From NCBI GenBank assembly GCA_964030785.1, contig OZ034974.1, positions 47,250,003 through 47,314,002 on the forward strand: a DNA stretch of 64,000 nt. The letters are read 5' to 3'. This DNA is from Siderastrea siderea (lineage: Eukaryota; Cnidaria; Anthozoa; Scleractinia; Rhizangiidae). This document shows positions 17,223-29,741 of this stretch, one piece after another. Positions within the stretch are counted from its first letter, which is position 1, and each line of letters begins with the position of its first letter. A program made the translations under genes and the position numbers. The notes beneath the pieces were generated by a model. The model was not told where the DNA came from and searched no databases. It saw only the letters and a list, made by a program, of their open reading frames with translations.

Positions 17223-18040
17223 ATTTCATGGGTCCATGGTATTGCGACCTCTCTGTGTTCTTCCAAAAACTTCCTAATAGTATCACCATTAACCAAAAAC
17301 CATTTTAAAGGTAGTGTGCATCTACAAATTTTTTTGTACTGCGATAATTGCTTATAAAACTTTCTGAGTTGTCGTGCACGTGTTTGTTTAACCTTACACC
17401 GTGAATTGACCCAGTCGTCAAAGTTACCACTTACTAGTTGTTTTGCCTTTTCTTCTTGAAACTTGTCGAAAGCTTGACTTAGCCACTTACCATACAAGAA
17501 AGCATTTTTAACTACATAATTGTCAATCGTTTTGAAAGAATCATAACATTGTTTCAAATGCTTCTCATAGTCGATAAGGCTCACTTCACCTTCTGGAAAG
17601 ACATTGGGGACATCAAAGTGCATTATTTGTCCACTGATGTAATTATCTTTCATTTCCCGTACAAGTGACCAGCCATCAGATTCAACCTTAGCCGCTGAAC
17701 GTTTTATCTTCTTCCGTTTTGTTTCTTCAGTCTCGAACAACAGTTGTGGAACATTTGGCGCTTTTTCTGTCTTTGGAAAACTGCGAAGAACAACTTTGGC
17801 GTCTTCAGGCTTGTTATCGTTCAGTAATTCCATCGCATAGTCACGTTGTAAACAACAGTCTGAATACATCTGCATCCAATACTGAGCGAATGATCTCACC
17901 TTATCGTTCATGTAAGCCATGTATTGATGATGAAATCCATCGATTATTTCGACGTCAAAATCCTGTTCATAGCCAGTATCCATATCCTCTAAATCCATGT
18001 CCTCCATCAAATTAGATATACCGGATTCACTTTCAGCCAT
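17192..18040 (-). CDS. Unknown protein with CxxC tail
   Basis: A 282-residue protein I do not recognise. Residues 1-30 are acidic (MEDMDLEDMDTGYEQDFD). The middle is helical and charged, with Trp residues (WMQMYSDCC, GWSLVREMKDN, DWVNSRCKV). The end is IDCFCDTCKI, two close cysteine pairs that could bind zinc. It faces the polymerase gene convergently and may belong to the Polinton, or be a host gene outside its end. The initiator ATG is clean. A copy of its 3' tail recurs upstream of its 5' end, so a tandem relative probably stood there. Confidence 0.6.
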   Translation of the reverse strand: MAESESGISNLMEDMDLEDMDTGYEQDFDVEIIDGFHHQYMAYMNDKVRSFAQYWMQMYSDCCLQRDYAMELLNDNKPEDAKVVLRSFPKTEKAPNVPQLLFETEETKRKKIKRSAAKVESDGWSLVREMKDNYISGQIMHFDVPNVFPEGEVSLIDYEKHLKQCYDSFKTIDNYVVKNAFLYGKWLSQAFDKFQEEKAKQLVSGNFDDWVNSRCKVKQTRARQLRKFYKQLSQYKKICRCTLPLKWFLVNGDTIRKFLEEHREVAIPWTHEIDCFCDTCKI

Positions 18041-18175
18041 TGCTTTAACTGAATGACTCGTAATGATATGTTCAGTGAATTTCCCTTATCTTATTTACCA
18101 AGAGATTGTCAATTTTCATTGGTCGAGAAATATCATACGATCGTCTCATGACATTGACACAATAGCTATTAGTGA

Positions 18176-18232
18176 TGACGTCACGACACAGCTGTGTTGG
18201 TCTAAATCTTACAAGTATCACAATAGAAATCT
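18176..18232 (-). pseudogene. 3' tail of a second copy of the CxxC-tail gene
   Basis: This copy of the 17166 repeat, read on the minus strand, codes DFYCDTCKI and a stop, the same ending as the neighbouring 282-residue gene. No body of the gene precedes it, so it is a tail fragment only. It points to a former tandem pair that recombined. Confidence 0.65.
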
Positions 18233-18378
18233 GATGACTCATTTCTTCGGAAAAGTCCCATTACATCATAAACTTCCTGTTTTCTGATAATCTTAAGACT
18301 GTCTGCTTTTCCGAGAATTTTAAGACTTCCTGTTGTATGAAGTCACGCGATGGAAAATGCATTTGTACCATAATAAAA
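18233..18378. other. Gap with small direct repeat
   Basis: GACTTCCTGTT-like segments recur (about 18270 and 18325), each after CTTTTCCGAGAAT or CTTCGGAAAAG-like sequence. Nothing coding is seen. Confidence 0.4.
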
Positions 18379-18664
18379 TAAAATATATAGAATCTATTAA
18401 ATTGAAAAATATATAGATTCTATTAAATGGAAAAATATATAGATTCTATTAAATGGAAAAATATATAGATTCCATCAAATGGAAAAATATATAGATTCCA
18501 TCAAATGGAAAAATATATAGATTCTATTAGATGGAAAAATATATAGATTCTATTAAATGGAAAAATATATAGATTCCATCAAATGGAAAAATATATAGAT
18601 TCTATTAAATGGAAAAATATATAGATTCTATTAAATGGAAAAATATATAGATTCCATCAAATGG
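18379..18664. repeat. 26-bp tandem array, 11 copies
   Basis: The unit is AAAAATATATAGATTC followed by TATTAAATGG or CATCAAATGG. Eleven head-to-tail copies keep an exact 26-bp spacing. Two sequence variants (TCTATTAAATGG and TCCATCAAATGG) alternate in short runs. The array abuts the right flank of the Polinton. Confidence 0.93.
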
Positions 18665-20411
18665 AAAGTAGTTTCATAGTTGGGTTTGGTTTTGAGAGCA
18701 TTTTTAAAAAATGATCTCGAACCCCCAACTATATAACTACTGGTGGCGTAGTTTTTAGCCCGCATATCAGGCCAACTTGTTTTATCAACTAAGAATTTTA
18801 TTGCTCAGGTTTCAAAAACGACAAAAGTTTAGTTTTTAATGTAAACATTGCGCACATAAAATAGCTTTCCGGGCCCGAAAAGTTATCAAGACTTTCTAGA
18901 AATGGGCTACAGGAACAGCATACATGTAAACCCTGGACTTGCTATGCTTGAATGGTCATGCCATGATTAACCAGTGATGGGTTCTTTCACACTTCCTCAG
19001 ATGGTGTGTAAGTTGCTCTTCTGTCATGTTGCTGTTGTACTCATGGAGAATTGGGAGTCTTGCTTTTAGCTGTTCAGGGGTCATTGTTGTCATATTCTTC
19101 ATCACTGCATAATCTCATTTGGCACTTTGAGCACAGTCTTCTTTGAGAGGGTACTTCCTTGCTGAATCTTTACAAACTTTATTTTCTCTGTTTCCCTCAG
19201 ATGTGAACACAACTTTTGTGTATTCATTGTCTAGCACAGGAGTTCCAAGATTGAATTCCCCGGAAGCTATCCTTTGCTTTGTATCTGCCCTAATTTGTTG
19301 ATTGCTTTGTGGGACAGGCACAGACACTACTCCACCAACTTGTTTTTCGCAGGCCTTCTCACCCTATATTTTGCTAAAAATAAGAATTGAAGCTAATTTT
19401 TAAGTGATCCTGTTAAGATGAAGAGATAAAGTTCTTTATTTTTTTTTTACTGTTAAGATATAGTTTGTTATTATTTTTATGTTTTGTTTTACAATGATCA
19501 CTTAGGATTTCATTTTGTGAAGAACAGCAATAGCCGATCCATCAAGCAGATTCATTTTAAAATTCTCTCACTTGTTTTGGGATGATTAATTTAGTTTGAG
19601 TTTTATCAACTTACAAGCTTACTTCCATTTGTCCATGTGGCTACGAGCGTCCTTTTGATGGATGAGTGTAAATACATTTGTAATTTTTATGAGAATTAAT
19701 TTTGCTTTCTTTGAAGTCCTCAGTAGGGGTAATTTGATCTTAACAAATAAAGTTTTAGTTCATTTTCACCTTCACTGATCTTCTCAAAGGGAGCTATATC
19801 CACTCCTTCTGACTTTAGGAATTCCTTCAGTATTCACCCTCCATTAGGTGGTGTGGTCTCATTGGTGTTTTCCCTGATGTTGTATTCCTTTGCCTTTGTA
19901 GACCAGCACACAGGTTCATGAGGCCACTTTTTCACATCTTCCAGCTACTGTTCTATGTTTCCAGTAACTTCTTGGGGGATGTGAGAGCGCTCCTTCATAC
20001 CAGGTGGGTTTTTTCAAGTCGTGATTTTTCTTCGTGTAATTTTTCAAATGACTGGAGGGCTCGTTGCTTTGATATTGCGGCCAAGTTCTTTGAGCAACAT
20101 GTGCATCTGCATGACTTTGTTTCCACAAAGCTTCGAGAGAAGCTCTTAATTGAAGCCGTTGGTTTTTCTTTTCATAAGCACTTTGCTTTTCCTGAAGGTG
20201 TAACTTTGGAGCACCTCACTGAAACGCTTGCCAAGGTTTTCTTTGGAAATTTTTTCATAGGTAGAAAATATTATTTCTCCAATAGCTTTAAGCTCTCCTT
20301 TAGTTGGTTGGACCTTTTTTAGGACATGATTTGTTGATGTGTTTTTCGTGTCACTGAAAGGGCCCTTGTACTTATGGCGATTTTGTTTGCTTTCAGGAAA
20401 TGCTTCGCTTA
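18665..20411. other. Gene-poor stretch with possible decayed coding remnant
   Basis: A minus-strand open frame at 19115-19327 (70 codons) and lysine/glutamate-rich, stop-interrupted frames on the minus strand between about 19780 and 20330 look like a degraded coding sequence. Its composition (HEEKSRLEKTH-like, coiled-coil style) is consistent with a dead transposon or gene fragment. I cannot name it. The rest shows nothing. Confidence 0.35.
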
Positions 20412-23400
20412 GAGAGGACTGTTTGGTGACCTTAGATTAATAGGTACATATGAACGCATGATTCTTATAAGGCAGGACTGTCTGGGGACTTTACATTAAT
20501 ACGTACATATGTACGCATGATTCATATGAGGCAGGACTGTTTCTTGACCTTAGATTAATACGTGCATGTGTACCCGTGATTCATGTAAGGCAGGACTGTT
20601 TGGTAACCTCAGATTAATACGTACATATGTACGCATGATTCTTATAAGGCAGGACTGTTTGGTGACAATAGATTAATACGTACATGAGTACGCATGATTC
20701 TTATAAGGCAGGACTGTGTGGTGACATTAGATTAATACGTACATGTGTACGTATGATTCATATCAGGCAGGACTGTTTGGTGACATTTGATTAATACGTA
20801 CATGTGTACGCATGATTCTTATAAGGCAGGACTGTTTGGTGACATAAGATTAATACGTACATGTCTACGCATGATTCTTATAAGGCAGAACTGTTTGGTG
20901 AATTTAGATTGATACGTACTTGTGTACGCATGTTTCGTATAAGGCAGGACTGTGTGGTGACTTTAGATTAATACGTACATGTGTACGCATGATTCATATC
21001 AGGCAGGACTGTCTGCTGACTTTAGATTAATACGTACATGTGTACGCATGATTCATATCAGGCAGGACTGTCTGCTGACTTTAGATTAATACGTACATGT
21101 GTACGCATGATTCATATCAGGCAGGACTGTCTGCTGACTTTAGATTAATACGTACATATGTACGCATGATTCATATAAGGCAGGACTGTTTCTTGACCTT
21201 AGATTAATACGTACATGTGTACGCATGATTCATATCAGGCAGGACTGTCTGCTGACTTTAGATTAATACGTACATGTGTACGCATGATTCATATCAGGCA
21301 GGACTGTGTGGTGACTTTAGATTAATACGTACATATGTACGCATGATTCATATAAGGCAGGACTGTTTCTTGACCTTAGATTAATACGTACATGTGTACG
21401 CATGATTCTTATAAGGCAGGACTGTCTGCTGACTTTAGATTAATACGTACATGTGTATGCATGATTCATATCAGGCAGGACTGTCTGCTGACTTTAGATT
21501 AATACGTACATGTGTACGCATGATTCATATCAGGCAGGACTGTCTGCTGACTTTAGATTAATACGTACATGTGTACGCATGATTCATATCAGGCAGGACT
21601 GTGTGGTGACTTTAGATTAATACGTACATATGTACGCATGATTCATATAAGGCAGGACTGTTTCTTGACCTTAGATTAATACGTACATGTGTACGCATGA
21701 TTCTTATAAGGCAGGACTGTCTGCTGACTTTAGATTAATACGTACATGTGTATGCATGATTCATATCAGGCAGGACTGTCTGGTGACTTTAGATTAATAC
21801 GTACATGTGTACGCATGATTCATATAAGGCAGGACTGTTTCTTGACCTTAGATTAATACGTACATGTGTACGCATGATTCTTATAAGGCAGGACTGTTTG
21901 GTGACATTAGATTAATACGTACATATGTACGCATGATTCATATAATGCAGGACTGTTTGTTGACCTTAGATTAATATGTACATGTGTACGCATGATTCTT
22001 ATAAGGCAGGACTGTTTGGTGACATTAGATTAACATGTACATATGTACGCATGATTCATATAATGCAGGACTGTTTGGTGACCTTAGATTAATACGTACA
22101 TGTGTACGCATGATTCATATAAGGCAGGACTGTTTCTTGACCTTAGATTAATACGTACATGTGTACGCATGATTCATATCAGGCAGGACTGTTTGGTGAC
22201 CTTAGATTAATACTTACATATGTGCGCATGACTTTTATAAGGCACGACTGTCTCGTGAATTTACATTAATTAATACGTACATATGTACCCATGATTATGA
22301 GGCAGGACTGCTTCGTGACCTTAGATTAATAGGTATATATGTACGCGTGATTCTTATAAAGCGGGAGTGTTTGGTCACTTTAATACGTACATATGTACAC
22401 GTTACTCATTTAAGACAGGACTGTTTGGTGACTGTAGATTAATACGTACATATGTACGCGTGACTTATATAAGGCAGGACTATTTGGTGACCTTAGATGA
22501 ATACATACACATGTACGCATAATTCTTATCAGGCAGAATTGTTTGGTGACATTAAATTTGGTACATGTGTACGCATGATTTATATAGGGTAGGACTGTTT
22601 GGTGACTTTAGATTAATACGTACATATGTACTCATCGTTCATATCAGGCAGGACTATTTGGTTACCTTAGATTAATACGTACATATGTACGCATGGTTCA
22701 TATCAGGCAGGACTATTTGATTACCTTAGATTAATACGTACATATGTACGCATGATTCTTATAAGGCAGGACTGTTTGGTGCATTTAGATTAATACGTAC
22801 ATATGTACGCATGATTCTTATAAAGCAGGACTGTTTGGTGAATTTAGATTAATACGTACATGTGTACGCATGATTCTTATAAGGCAGGACTGTTTGGTGA
22901 CTTTAGATTAATACGTACATGTGTACGCATGATTCACATGAGGCGGGACTGTCTGGTGACCTTAGATTAATACGTACATGTGTACGGGTGATTCATGTAA
23001 CGCAGGACTTTTTGGTGACTTTGGACTAATACGTACATATGTACGCATGATTCTTACGAGGCAGGACTGCTTCGTGACCTTAGATTAATACGTATATATT
23101 TACGGGTAATTTTTATAAGGCGGGACTGTTTGGTCACTTTAGATTAATACGTACATATGTACGCGTGACTCATATAAGGCAGGACTGTTTGGTGACTTTA
23201 GATTAATGCGTACATATATACGTGTGACTCATATAAGGCAGGACTGTTTGGTGACCTTAGATTAATACGTACAAATGTGCGCATAATTCTTTTAAGGCAG
23301 GAGTGTTTCGTTACATTAGATTAATACGTACATATGTAAGCATGATATTTATAAGGCAGGACCATTTGGTGACTTTGCATTAATACGTACATGTGTACGC

Positions 23401-25709
23401 ATGATTCTTATACGGTAGGACTGTCTGTTGACTTTCAATTAATACGTGCATATGTACGCAGGATTCAAATGAGGCAGGACTGTTTGGTGACCTTAGATTA
23501 ATATGTACATATGTACGCGTGACTCATATAAGGCAGGACTGTTTGGTGACTGTAGATTAATACGTACATATGTATGCGTAATTCAAATGAGTTAGGACTG
23601 TAAGTTGACTTACGATTACGTACAGATGTATGCATGATTCATATGAGGCGGGGCTGTTTGGTAACCATAGATTAATATGTACATATGTACGCGTAATTCT
23701 TATAAGGCAGGACTGTTTGGTGACTTTAGATTAATACGTACATGTGTACGCATGATTCATATAAGGCAGGACTGTTTCTTGACCTTAGATTAATACGTGC
23801 ATGTGTACGCATGATTCATATAAGGCAGGACTGTTTGGTGACTTTAGATTAATACGTACATATGTACGCATGATTCATATAAGGCAGGACTGTTTCTTGA
23901 CCTTAGATTAATACGTGCATGTGTACGCATGATTCATATAAGGCAGGACTGTTTGGTGACTTTAGATTAATACGTACATATGTACGCATGATTCATATAA
24001 GGCAGGACTGTTTCTTGACCTTAGATTAATACGTGCATGTGTACGCATGATTCATATAAGGCAGGACTGTCTGGTGACTCTAGATTAATATGTACATATG
24101 TACGCGTAATTCTTATAAGGCAGGACTGTTTGGTGACTTTAGAATAATACGTACATGTGTACGCATGATTCATATAAGGCAGGACTGTTTGGTGACTTTA
24201 AATTAATACGTACATGTGTACGCGTGATTCATATGAGGCAGGACTGTTTGGTAACCTTAGATTAATACGTACCTGTGTACGCATGATTCATATAAGGCAG
24301 GACTTTCTGGTGACTTTAGATTAATATGTACATGTGAACGCGTGCTTCGTATGAGGCAGGACTGTTTGTTGACCTTAATACTTACATATGTACGCATGAT
24401 TCATGGAAGGCAGGACTGTTTGGTGAGTTTGGATTAATACGTACATGGGTACGCGTAATCAATATGAGGCAGGATTGTCTGGTGACCATAGGTTAATACG
24501 TATATGTGTACGCATGATTCATATAGGGGACGAATATTTGGTGACTTGAGATTAACACGTACATATGTACGCATGATTCATGGAAGGCAGGACTGTTTGG
24601 AGACCTTAGATTAATACGTACATGTGTACGCATGATTCATATCAGGTAGGACTATTTGGTTACCTTAGATTAATACGTACATATGTACGCATGATTCATA
24701 TCAGGCAGGACTTTGATTACCTTAGTTTAATACGTACATATGTACGCATGATTCTTATAAGACAGGACTTTTTGTTGACTTTAGATTAATACGTACATGT
24801 GTACGCATCATTTTTATAAGGCAGGACTGTTTGGTGAATTTAGATTAGTACGTACATGTGTACGCATGATTCTTATAAGGCAGGACTGTTTGGTGAATTT
24901 AGATTAATACGTACATGTGTACGCATGATTCTTATAAGGCAGGACTGTTTGGTGACTTTAGATTAATACGTACATATGTAGGCATGGTTCATATCAGGCA
25001 GGACTGTTTCTTGACCTCAGATTAATACTTACTTATGTGCGCATGATTCTTATAAGGCAGGACTGTCTCGTGACTTTGTATCAAAACGTACATATGTATG
25101 CATGATTCATATCAGGCAGGACTTTTTGGTGACCTTAGATTAATACGTACATATGTACGCATGATTCTCATGAGGCAGGACTGCCTGGTGACTTTAGGTT
25201 AATACGTACATGTGTACGCATAGTTCAAATGTGGCGGGACTGTTAGGTGAGGTTAGATATTACGTACATGTGTACGAATTAGTCCGAAAAGGAAGGAATG
25301 TCTGGCGACTTTAGATTAATAGGTACATGTTTACCCATGATTCATATAAGGCAGGACTATTTTGTGACATTAGATTAAGACGTACGTATGGACGCATAAT
25401 TCATATGTGGCGGGATTGTTAGGTGACCTTAGATTAATACATACATGTGTGCGCATGATTAATATAAGGCAGGACTGTTTGGTGACTTTAGATTAATACG
25501 TACATGTGTACCCGTGATTCATATAAGGCGGGACGGTTTGGTGACTTGAGATTAATACGTTAATATGTACGCGTGGTTCATATAAGGCAGAACTGCTTGG
25601 TGACTTTAGATTAGAACGTAGATGTGAACGCTTGATTTTTATAAGACAGGACTTATTGGTGACTTTAGATTAATACGTACATATGTACGTATGATTCACT
25701 GAAGGCAGG
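20412..25709. repeat. 59-bp satellite array, about 90 copies
   Basis: The unit runs GGCAGGACTGTTTGGTGAC, TTTAGATTAATA, CGTACATATGTACG, CATGATTCATATAA. Spacing is 59 bp with few indels in the centre and more decay at both edges. The core CGTACATATGTACG is a perfect 14-bp palindrome, often changed to CGTACATGTGTACG. Higher-order repeats exist: a five-unit (295 bp) block near 21305-21776 and a two-unit (118 bp) block near 23760-24060. No gene interrupts the array. Confidence 0.97.
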
Positions 25710-28080
25710 TCGTAAGTTTTTGGACTACTTTTGAACTCACATCCTTGGAAAATGGTACCTTCTTTATCGGACAATCAGATTAAATTTCATGCAGGGAATG
25801 TCTCATGAAGCCCGCAATCTTCTTAACTACGAAGCTAGTATTGTAGTCGCGTGTGTAAATGTGTGTTGAAAATAATTAAATGTTAATGAGGTATTTCCTT
25901 ATCAATATCTTGCTTGTTGTAAGACTTTCAATGTTTATTAGTAGGCATAATGTAACATGAACAGAGGTAAACAGGACTGTTCTCCAGTTTAATATTATAA
26001 ATCGAATGCTATTGACATTTAAAGTGGTTTTTGCCAGTGTTGTTTTTCTGGCGTTTGCAGTTGAACTGAAGTGTAAATAATAGAAAAACCACACTTCGTT
26101 CAGTTATTGTGATTGTTAAGTGGTCAATTTGCGGCAAGGAAATACGATCCCTCGCCGGTATTGAATGTGTTCGATCCAACCCAGTGTTTTTAGCACGCCA
26201 CGGTGGCTTTGAACAGTAGGTTTATGCAGGCGTTTATAGTTTGCTTAGTATGCTTATCAAGGAATCACACGCGCACATGTTTTCAGAAGTTAGCTCGTGG
26301 AAAAACTAAAGCATCATTTTCTGTGAACATTTTTTCTTGATCTTTACGATGAGTAATGTGCGACTCCTCGCCAGTATTCGAGAGTGTAAAAATCCTAAAA
26401 AAGGAATTAAGGTCACCTTGGTATCCGTTCCAGTCCTTCCCTCCCCCTCCCCACCTTCTACTGTCTATAGGCGACCACTAAGCATCATGTTGTTTGGGGG
26501 GAGGGGTGGGGACTTGTCAATTACAATTTTGACGGCTGCATATGTCTGACTGCCGACGCGCTCCGGGTTCATAGAGGGAGCTGCGTGCTTTCCTTACCAT
26601 GGCTCAACGAATCTTTTTTGGAGCTTTGAAAACCATCGCTGGAGAGTTATGCAAAGTTTTCTATGGCTGTGTTTAATTCGTTCAAGAATGGTTTCGTGGC
26701 ATATAAACAACAAAAATTGAGTTCCGCCGCACGGAGTTGGAATTATTCTGTTTGCCTTTGCCACGTGGGTCGAACGGCTGAAAGCAGTAAAACTCGGCAA
26801 GAACAGAAATTACGAATGAGGTTACCTTTAAAAGGAAAACCAGTAACCTGGCTTTTGCAAATGAAATGCCATCATTACGGTTAAAGATCTGAATTTGGAA
26901 TGTTGTGATAACTGGCTTTGTGTGATATCCGCCAGGGAATGGCGTCAAATTCGCAAAGGTAAGCACATTTTTTATAGCTTTGTAAGTACTCGATCTAACT
27001 AAATTAATGGTACTGGACAACACAAAACATTGCCATTGTTGTGATACATTAACTTTAATTTAAAGAGAAGCCTCAAAAACTATGAAAATTTGTAAGCTTT
27101 AAATCTGTAAATTATTCTCCCGCGAAAAACACTTGGCGCCAAGTTATCGAATGTAATGGCGACCTATCAAGCTTTTTCCACTGTTCAAAAAGCATATAAA
27201 TACATCGATGCGTGAAAATTATCACTTCATTTTTTCCCCCAATAATATCTTTTGTATTTCAACCGCCGGTCACATTAAGCTAGAGCAAAAAAGTAGTCAA
27301 TAAGAGCGTGTTTGTTTTGTTGGAAATGCATGTCGGTACGCGGTCGGGTATGACAATGTTTATCTAACGGGAATCCTTATTATTTGACGTTTTCAAATTG
27401 AGAAGGAAGAAAAATGACCTTACCCGAATCCTCAAACTGCGTCTCTTAATTATCATTAGGAATTAAAAACTCTGCACATTAGGTGGCCGTGCAAGTAAAA
27501 ATCTTTAACTGATATTTTGACCGTGAAATCAAATGTCCTGCCGTAGGTCTGTTAACAACGATTAACACCGATCAGCGAAACCTCGGCAAAGACCGCCTTG
27601 TCTCGCTGCCGAATTTTTTGAGCGGATTTATATTTACAAAACAGCTTGGAAGATAGCTTGACGAGGGTTTTTTTTTTCTTTAACTAGGTTTTGTTTATCC
27701 GTACCTTGTTTTGCTTCAGTGCGTTTGATCTGACGCTGATATTAGCTTGAAACAACCAAAAACTAAGTGCCTCAATCACGATCGGTAGAAAACGTTTTTC
27801 TGGCGAGGATGGATTAAAGCACGAATAAGCGAAATACTCAAACAGCTATTTTTTTTGCAATTCACGGTTTTTTGAACTTTTTCTTTTCTTTCTTTTTTTA
27901 AATTTATATTTCTGCGGACAAGGTTTTTCGCCTTTGTTTACTGCAGCGGTACGTTCTGGAGAAACAAATAGGCAAATAACTCATGTAAACGTATTTACCA
28001 GCTACTGATTTGGACTTTTGTCCCTTAAAAAAGTGAGATAGAAAGTTTGAGAGCAAACGTTCGATAAAAGTCACGAGAAG
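25710..28080. other. Unique DNA, no supported gene
   Basis: Short frames occur on both strands at 25876-26094 and 26337-27023, but none has a domain or splice support. A C-rich/G-rich pair (CCCTCCCCCTCCCC at about 26438 and GGGGGGAGGGGTGGGG at about 26496) could form a hairpin or quadruplex. T-rich runs occur near 27668 and 27890. Confidence 0.5.
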
Positions 28081-28083
28081 TCA

Positions 28084-28185
28084 ATCCCTGGCGGTCACCC
28101 ATCCAAGCACTAACCCCGCCGAACATGGCTTAATTCTGCTAATCGGAAGCGATGTCTTCATTTATATGGTAGACGTTCTGTTATT
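28084..28185 (-). pseudogene. 5S rRNA-like fragment, minus copy
   Basis: Read on the minus strand, GGGGTTAGTGCTTGGATGGG is followed by TGACCGCCAGGGA, a near match to the 3' half of eukaryotic 5S rRNA, including part of the internal control region. The 5' half is recognisable only weakly (GTCTACCATAT). Together with its partner at 28281 it forms an inverted pair. It may be a 5S pseudogene or the head of a 5S-derived SINE. Confidence 0.7.
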
Positions 28186-28280
28186 TCCCACTTATATTTT
28201 CTCAAGTAAAATAGGCATTTAAAAACCAGGAAAAAGACGAAAATGGAAAGCAAAAGGTAAATATTTGAAGTAATTGAATT

Positions 28281-28387
28281 CCATGATCAAGATACCACAA
28301 GTTTTCTTGACCGTACAAGCGAAGTTAAGCCCAGTCCGGCGGGGTTAGTACTTGGTTGGGTGACCGGCCCGGGAACGTTGAATTATT
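28281..28387 (+). pseudogene. 5S rRNA-like fragment, plus copy
   Basis: AGCGAAGTTAAGC and GGGGTTAGTACTTGGTTGGG then TGACCGGCCCGGGAAC match the central and 3' parts of 5S rRNA with the right order. The 5' end is diverged. It is arranged tail-outward relative to the minus copy, about 100 bp away. The sequence is too diverged to call a functional rRNA gene. Confidence 0.7.
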
Positions 28388-29160
28388 ACCTTAGCTTATT
28401 CGCAAATAAAGTTCATTCGTAAAAAAGAGGTTTTTTTTGGTACACTACAGGTTACGATTAATGAGATATTTAGCTCTACTTTTATTCCCGGTCGAGCTTA
28501 TTCGCTTATTGCAGAGGTTGTTTTTCGCTGCCGTAGACGATCAAATTGTGAACAATCTACGGCTTGAAGTTAAAGCAAAACTCTTTTATAAACAACATAT
28601 TCCGGACAATCTTAGGTGGAAAAACTGTTCTTCTTCTCAATTAGTAAACAAACTTTCCTATTAGGGGTATTAGGAAGCGAAAAAAATGCTAACAGTTTGA
28701 CCACAGCTCGACCGATAAAGAATTGCTGCTAAATGCAGCTTGTTGTCCTTATGAAATAGATTATAATCTCGCACTTTCAAACAGTTAGTTTAAAACAAAG
28801 CGAGTCTCTCTTTTTTACTGAAATGTAGTTTCAGACAACGCTGATTATTATCTTTGCTCGAAGTATTCTGTTGGGAAAAGCAGATTTACGGAACGGGAAA
28901 CAAAAACGCTCACGGTTTTCACCGGGGCGCTCGATCGCTCGATCGATCGATCCGCGATCGGACGGGCTGCGAACTCTTACATTTGAAAAATATCGGCCCC
29001 CAAAACAAAATCCATGTCGTCTTGTTGCTTAATTGAAAGAATTTACAAACAAGACTTTGCCTGAATAATTTTTTTTCTTGAAAGATTCACCAAATGAATA
29101 CATTTCGCCCTCGATATTTTTTTCCATAATGGCTGCCAAGTACGAAACATCATTGTTTGC
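28388..29160. other. No supported gene
   Basis: Two short plus-strand frames (28437-28664, 28854-29036) have no recognisable content. A (CGAT)n-like patch lies at about 28929-28952. Confidence 0.5.
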
Positions 29161-29373
29161 GAAGTTTGGTGACACTTGTACTTAATAAACGAAAGACCTA
29201 CCTTTTGTCCTTGTTAATCACATTTTTCGTACTTAATAAGTACAAGAGATGTACTTAATAAGAGGAAAATGCAATCTTTGTACGTAATAATCGAAGATAA
29301 TGGTCTTTCCTGCAAAATAAGTACACTTGCCCTGCAGGATCTGTTTATTAAGTACAAGAAACGGTACCTGTGC
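29161..29373. repeat. Cluster of GTACTTAATAAGTAC-like motifs
   Basis: Variants of the near-palindrome GTACTTAATAAGTAC occur about six times in both orientations within about 210 bp (for example near 29178, 29229, 29250, 29280, 29318 and 29347). This looks like a diverged fold-back or satellite remnant. Confidence 0.55.
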
Positions 29374-29660
29374 TTAATAGACGGTCAATTTTGGACTCCG
29401 AAAACAATTTGACACTCCGGAAACAAATTGACTCTTGTTAATAATAATTTATTTATTTATATATCATTCTTCCAGCATTTGAGTACGTTTGCAAGAAATA
29501 ATTTATTGTAATGCAAACTCAATGAAATAGATGGGGTATGAAAAGAAACAAAGAAAATTACAGCTGCATTAAATTCTGATGACCAAAGTATACCTGTCTC
29601 TGTCAATAGATTCTAGTTTATATTATTTTATAACTTCACTTTAAAAGGCAACTGTAGTAC
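29374..29660. other. AT-rich spacer
   Basis: AT-rich DNA with two near repeats of ACTCCG-AAACAA-TTGAC at about 29395-29430. No gene is seen. Later exons of the minus-strand gene with the 81-nt array may lie here or beyond, but I cannot identify them. Confidence 0.4.
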
Positions 29661-29741
29661 CTTGGAAGTTGAAAGTGCAGCTGATTGTCTTGGAGAGGAG
29701 CGACAAGGGAGTGTGTTTTCCTGTTTTGTAGCTTTAGTTAC
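29661..29741 (-). CDS. 81-nt repeat exon 9 (most 3')
   Basis: Minus-strand exon bounded by acceptor TTAATACAG and donor AAG|GTACTA. It codes 27 residues including CRSSPRQSAA, phase 0 to phase 0. It is the most diverged intact member of the array, and its end SK fits the family pattern S-x-K at the unit boundary. Confidence 0.65.

Larger units (their letters stand above)
2601..18290. mobile_element. Polinton/Maverick (adintovirus-like) element
   Basis: The boundaries are approximate. The diagnostic set is present: protein-primed DNA polymerase B, a retroviral-type integrase with chromodomain, a FtsK/HerA-type packaging ATPase, an adenain-like cysteine protease, a double-jelly-roll-type major capsid protein and a penton-like minor capsid protein. 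A collagen-like fibre and a PLA2-like domain are extra. In known Polintons this set encodes replication, integration and a virion. Terminal inverted repeats and a 6-bp target duplication are expected but I could not find them by eye. Frame breaks in the 9.0-10.4 kb part suggest a decaying copy or assembly indels in homopolymers. Confidence 0.93.

Noticed and set aside
2400..18700. Terminal inverted repeats of the Polinton
   Set aside because: I compared both flanks by eye and found no convincing inverted match; a dot plot is needed.
20412..25709. A CRISPR-like array because of regular spacing
   Set aside because: The repeats are contiguous 59-bp units without unique spacers, so it is a satellite.
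28920..28960. GATC-rich palindromic patch as a regulatory site
   Set aside because: A simple CGAT repeat; nothing links it to a gene.
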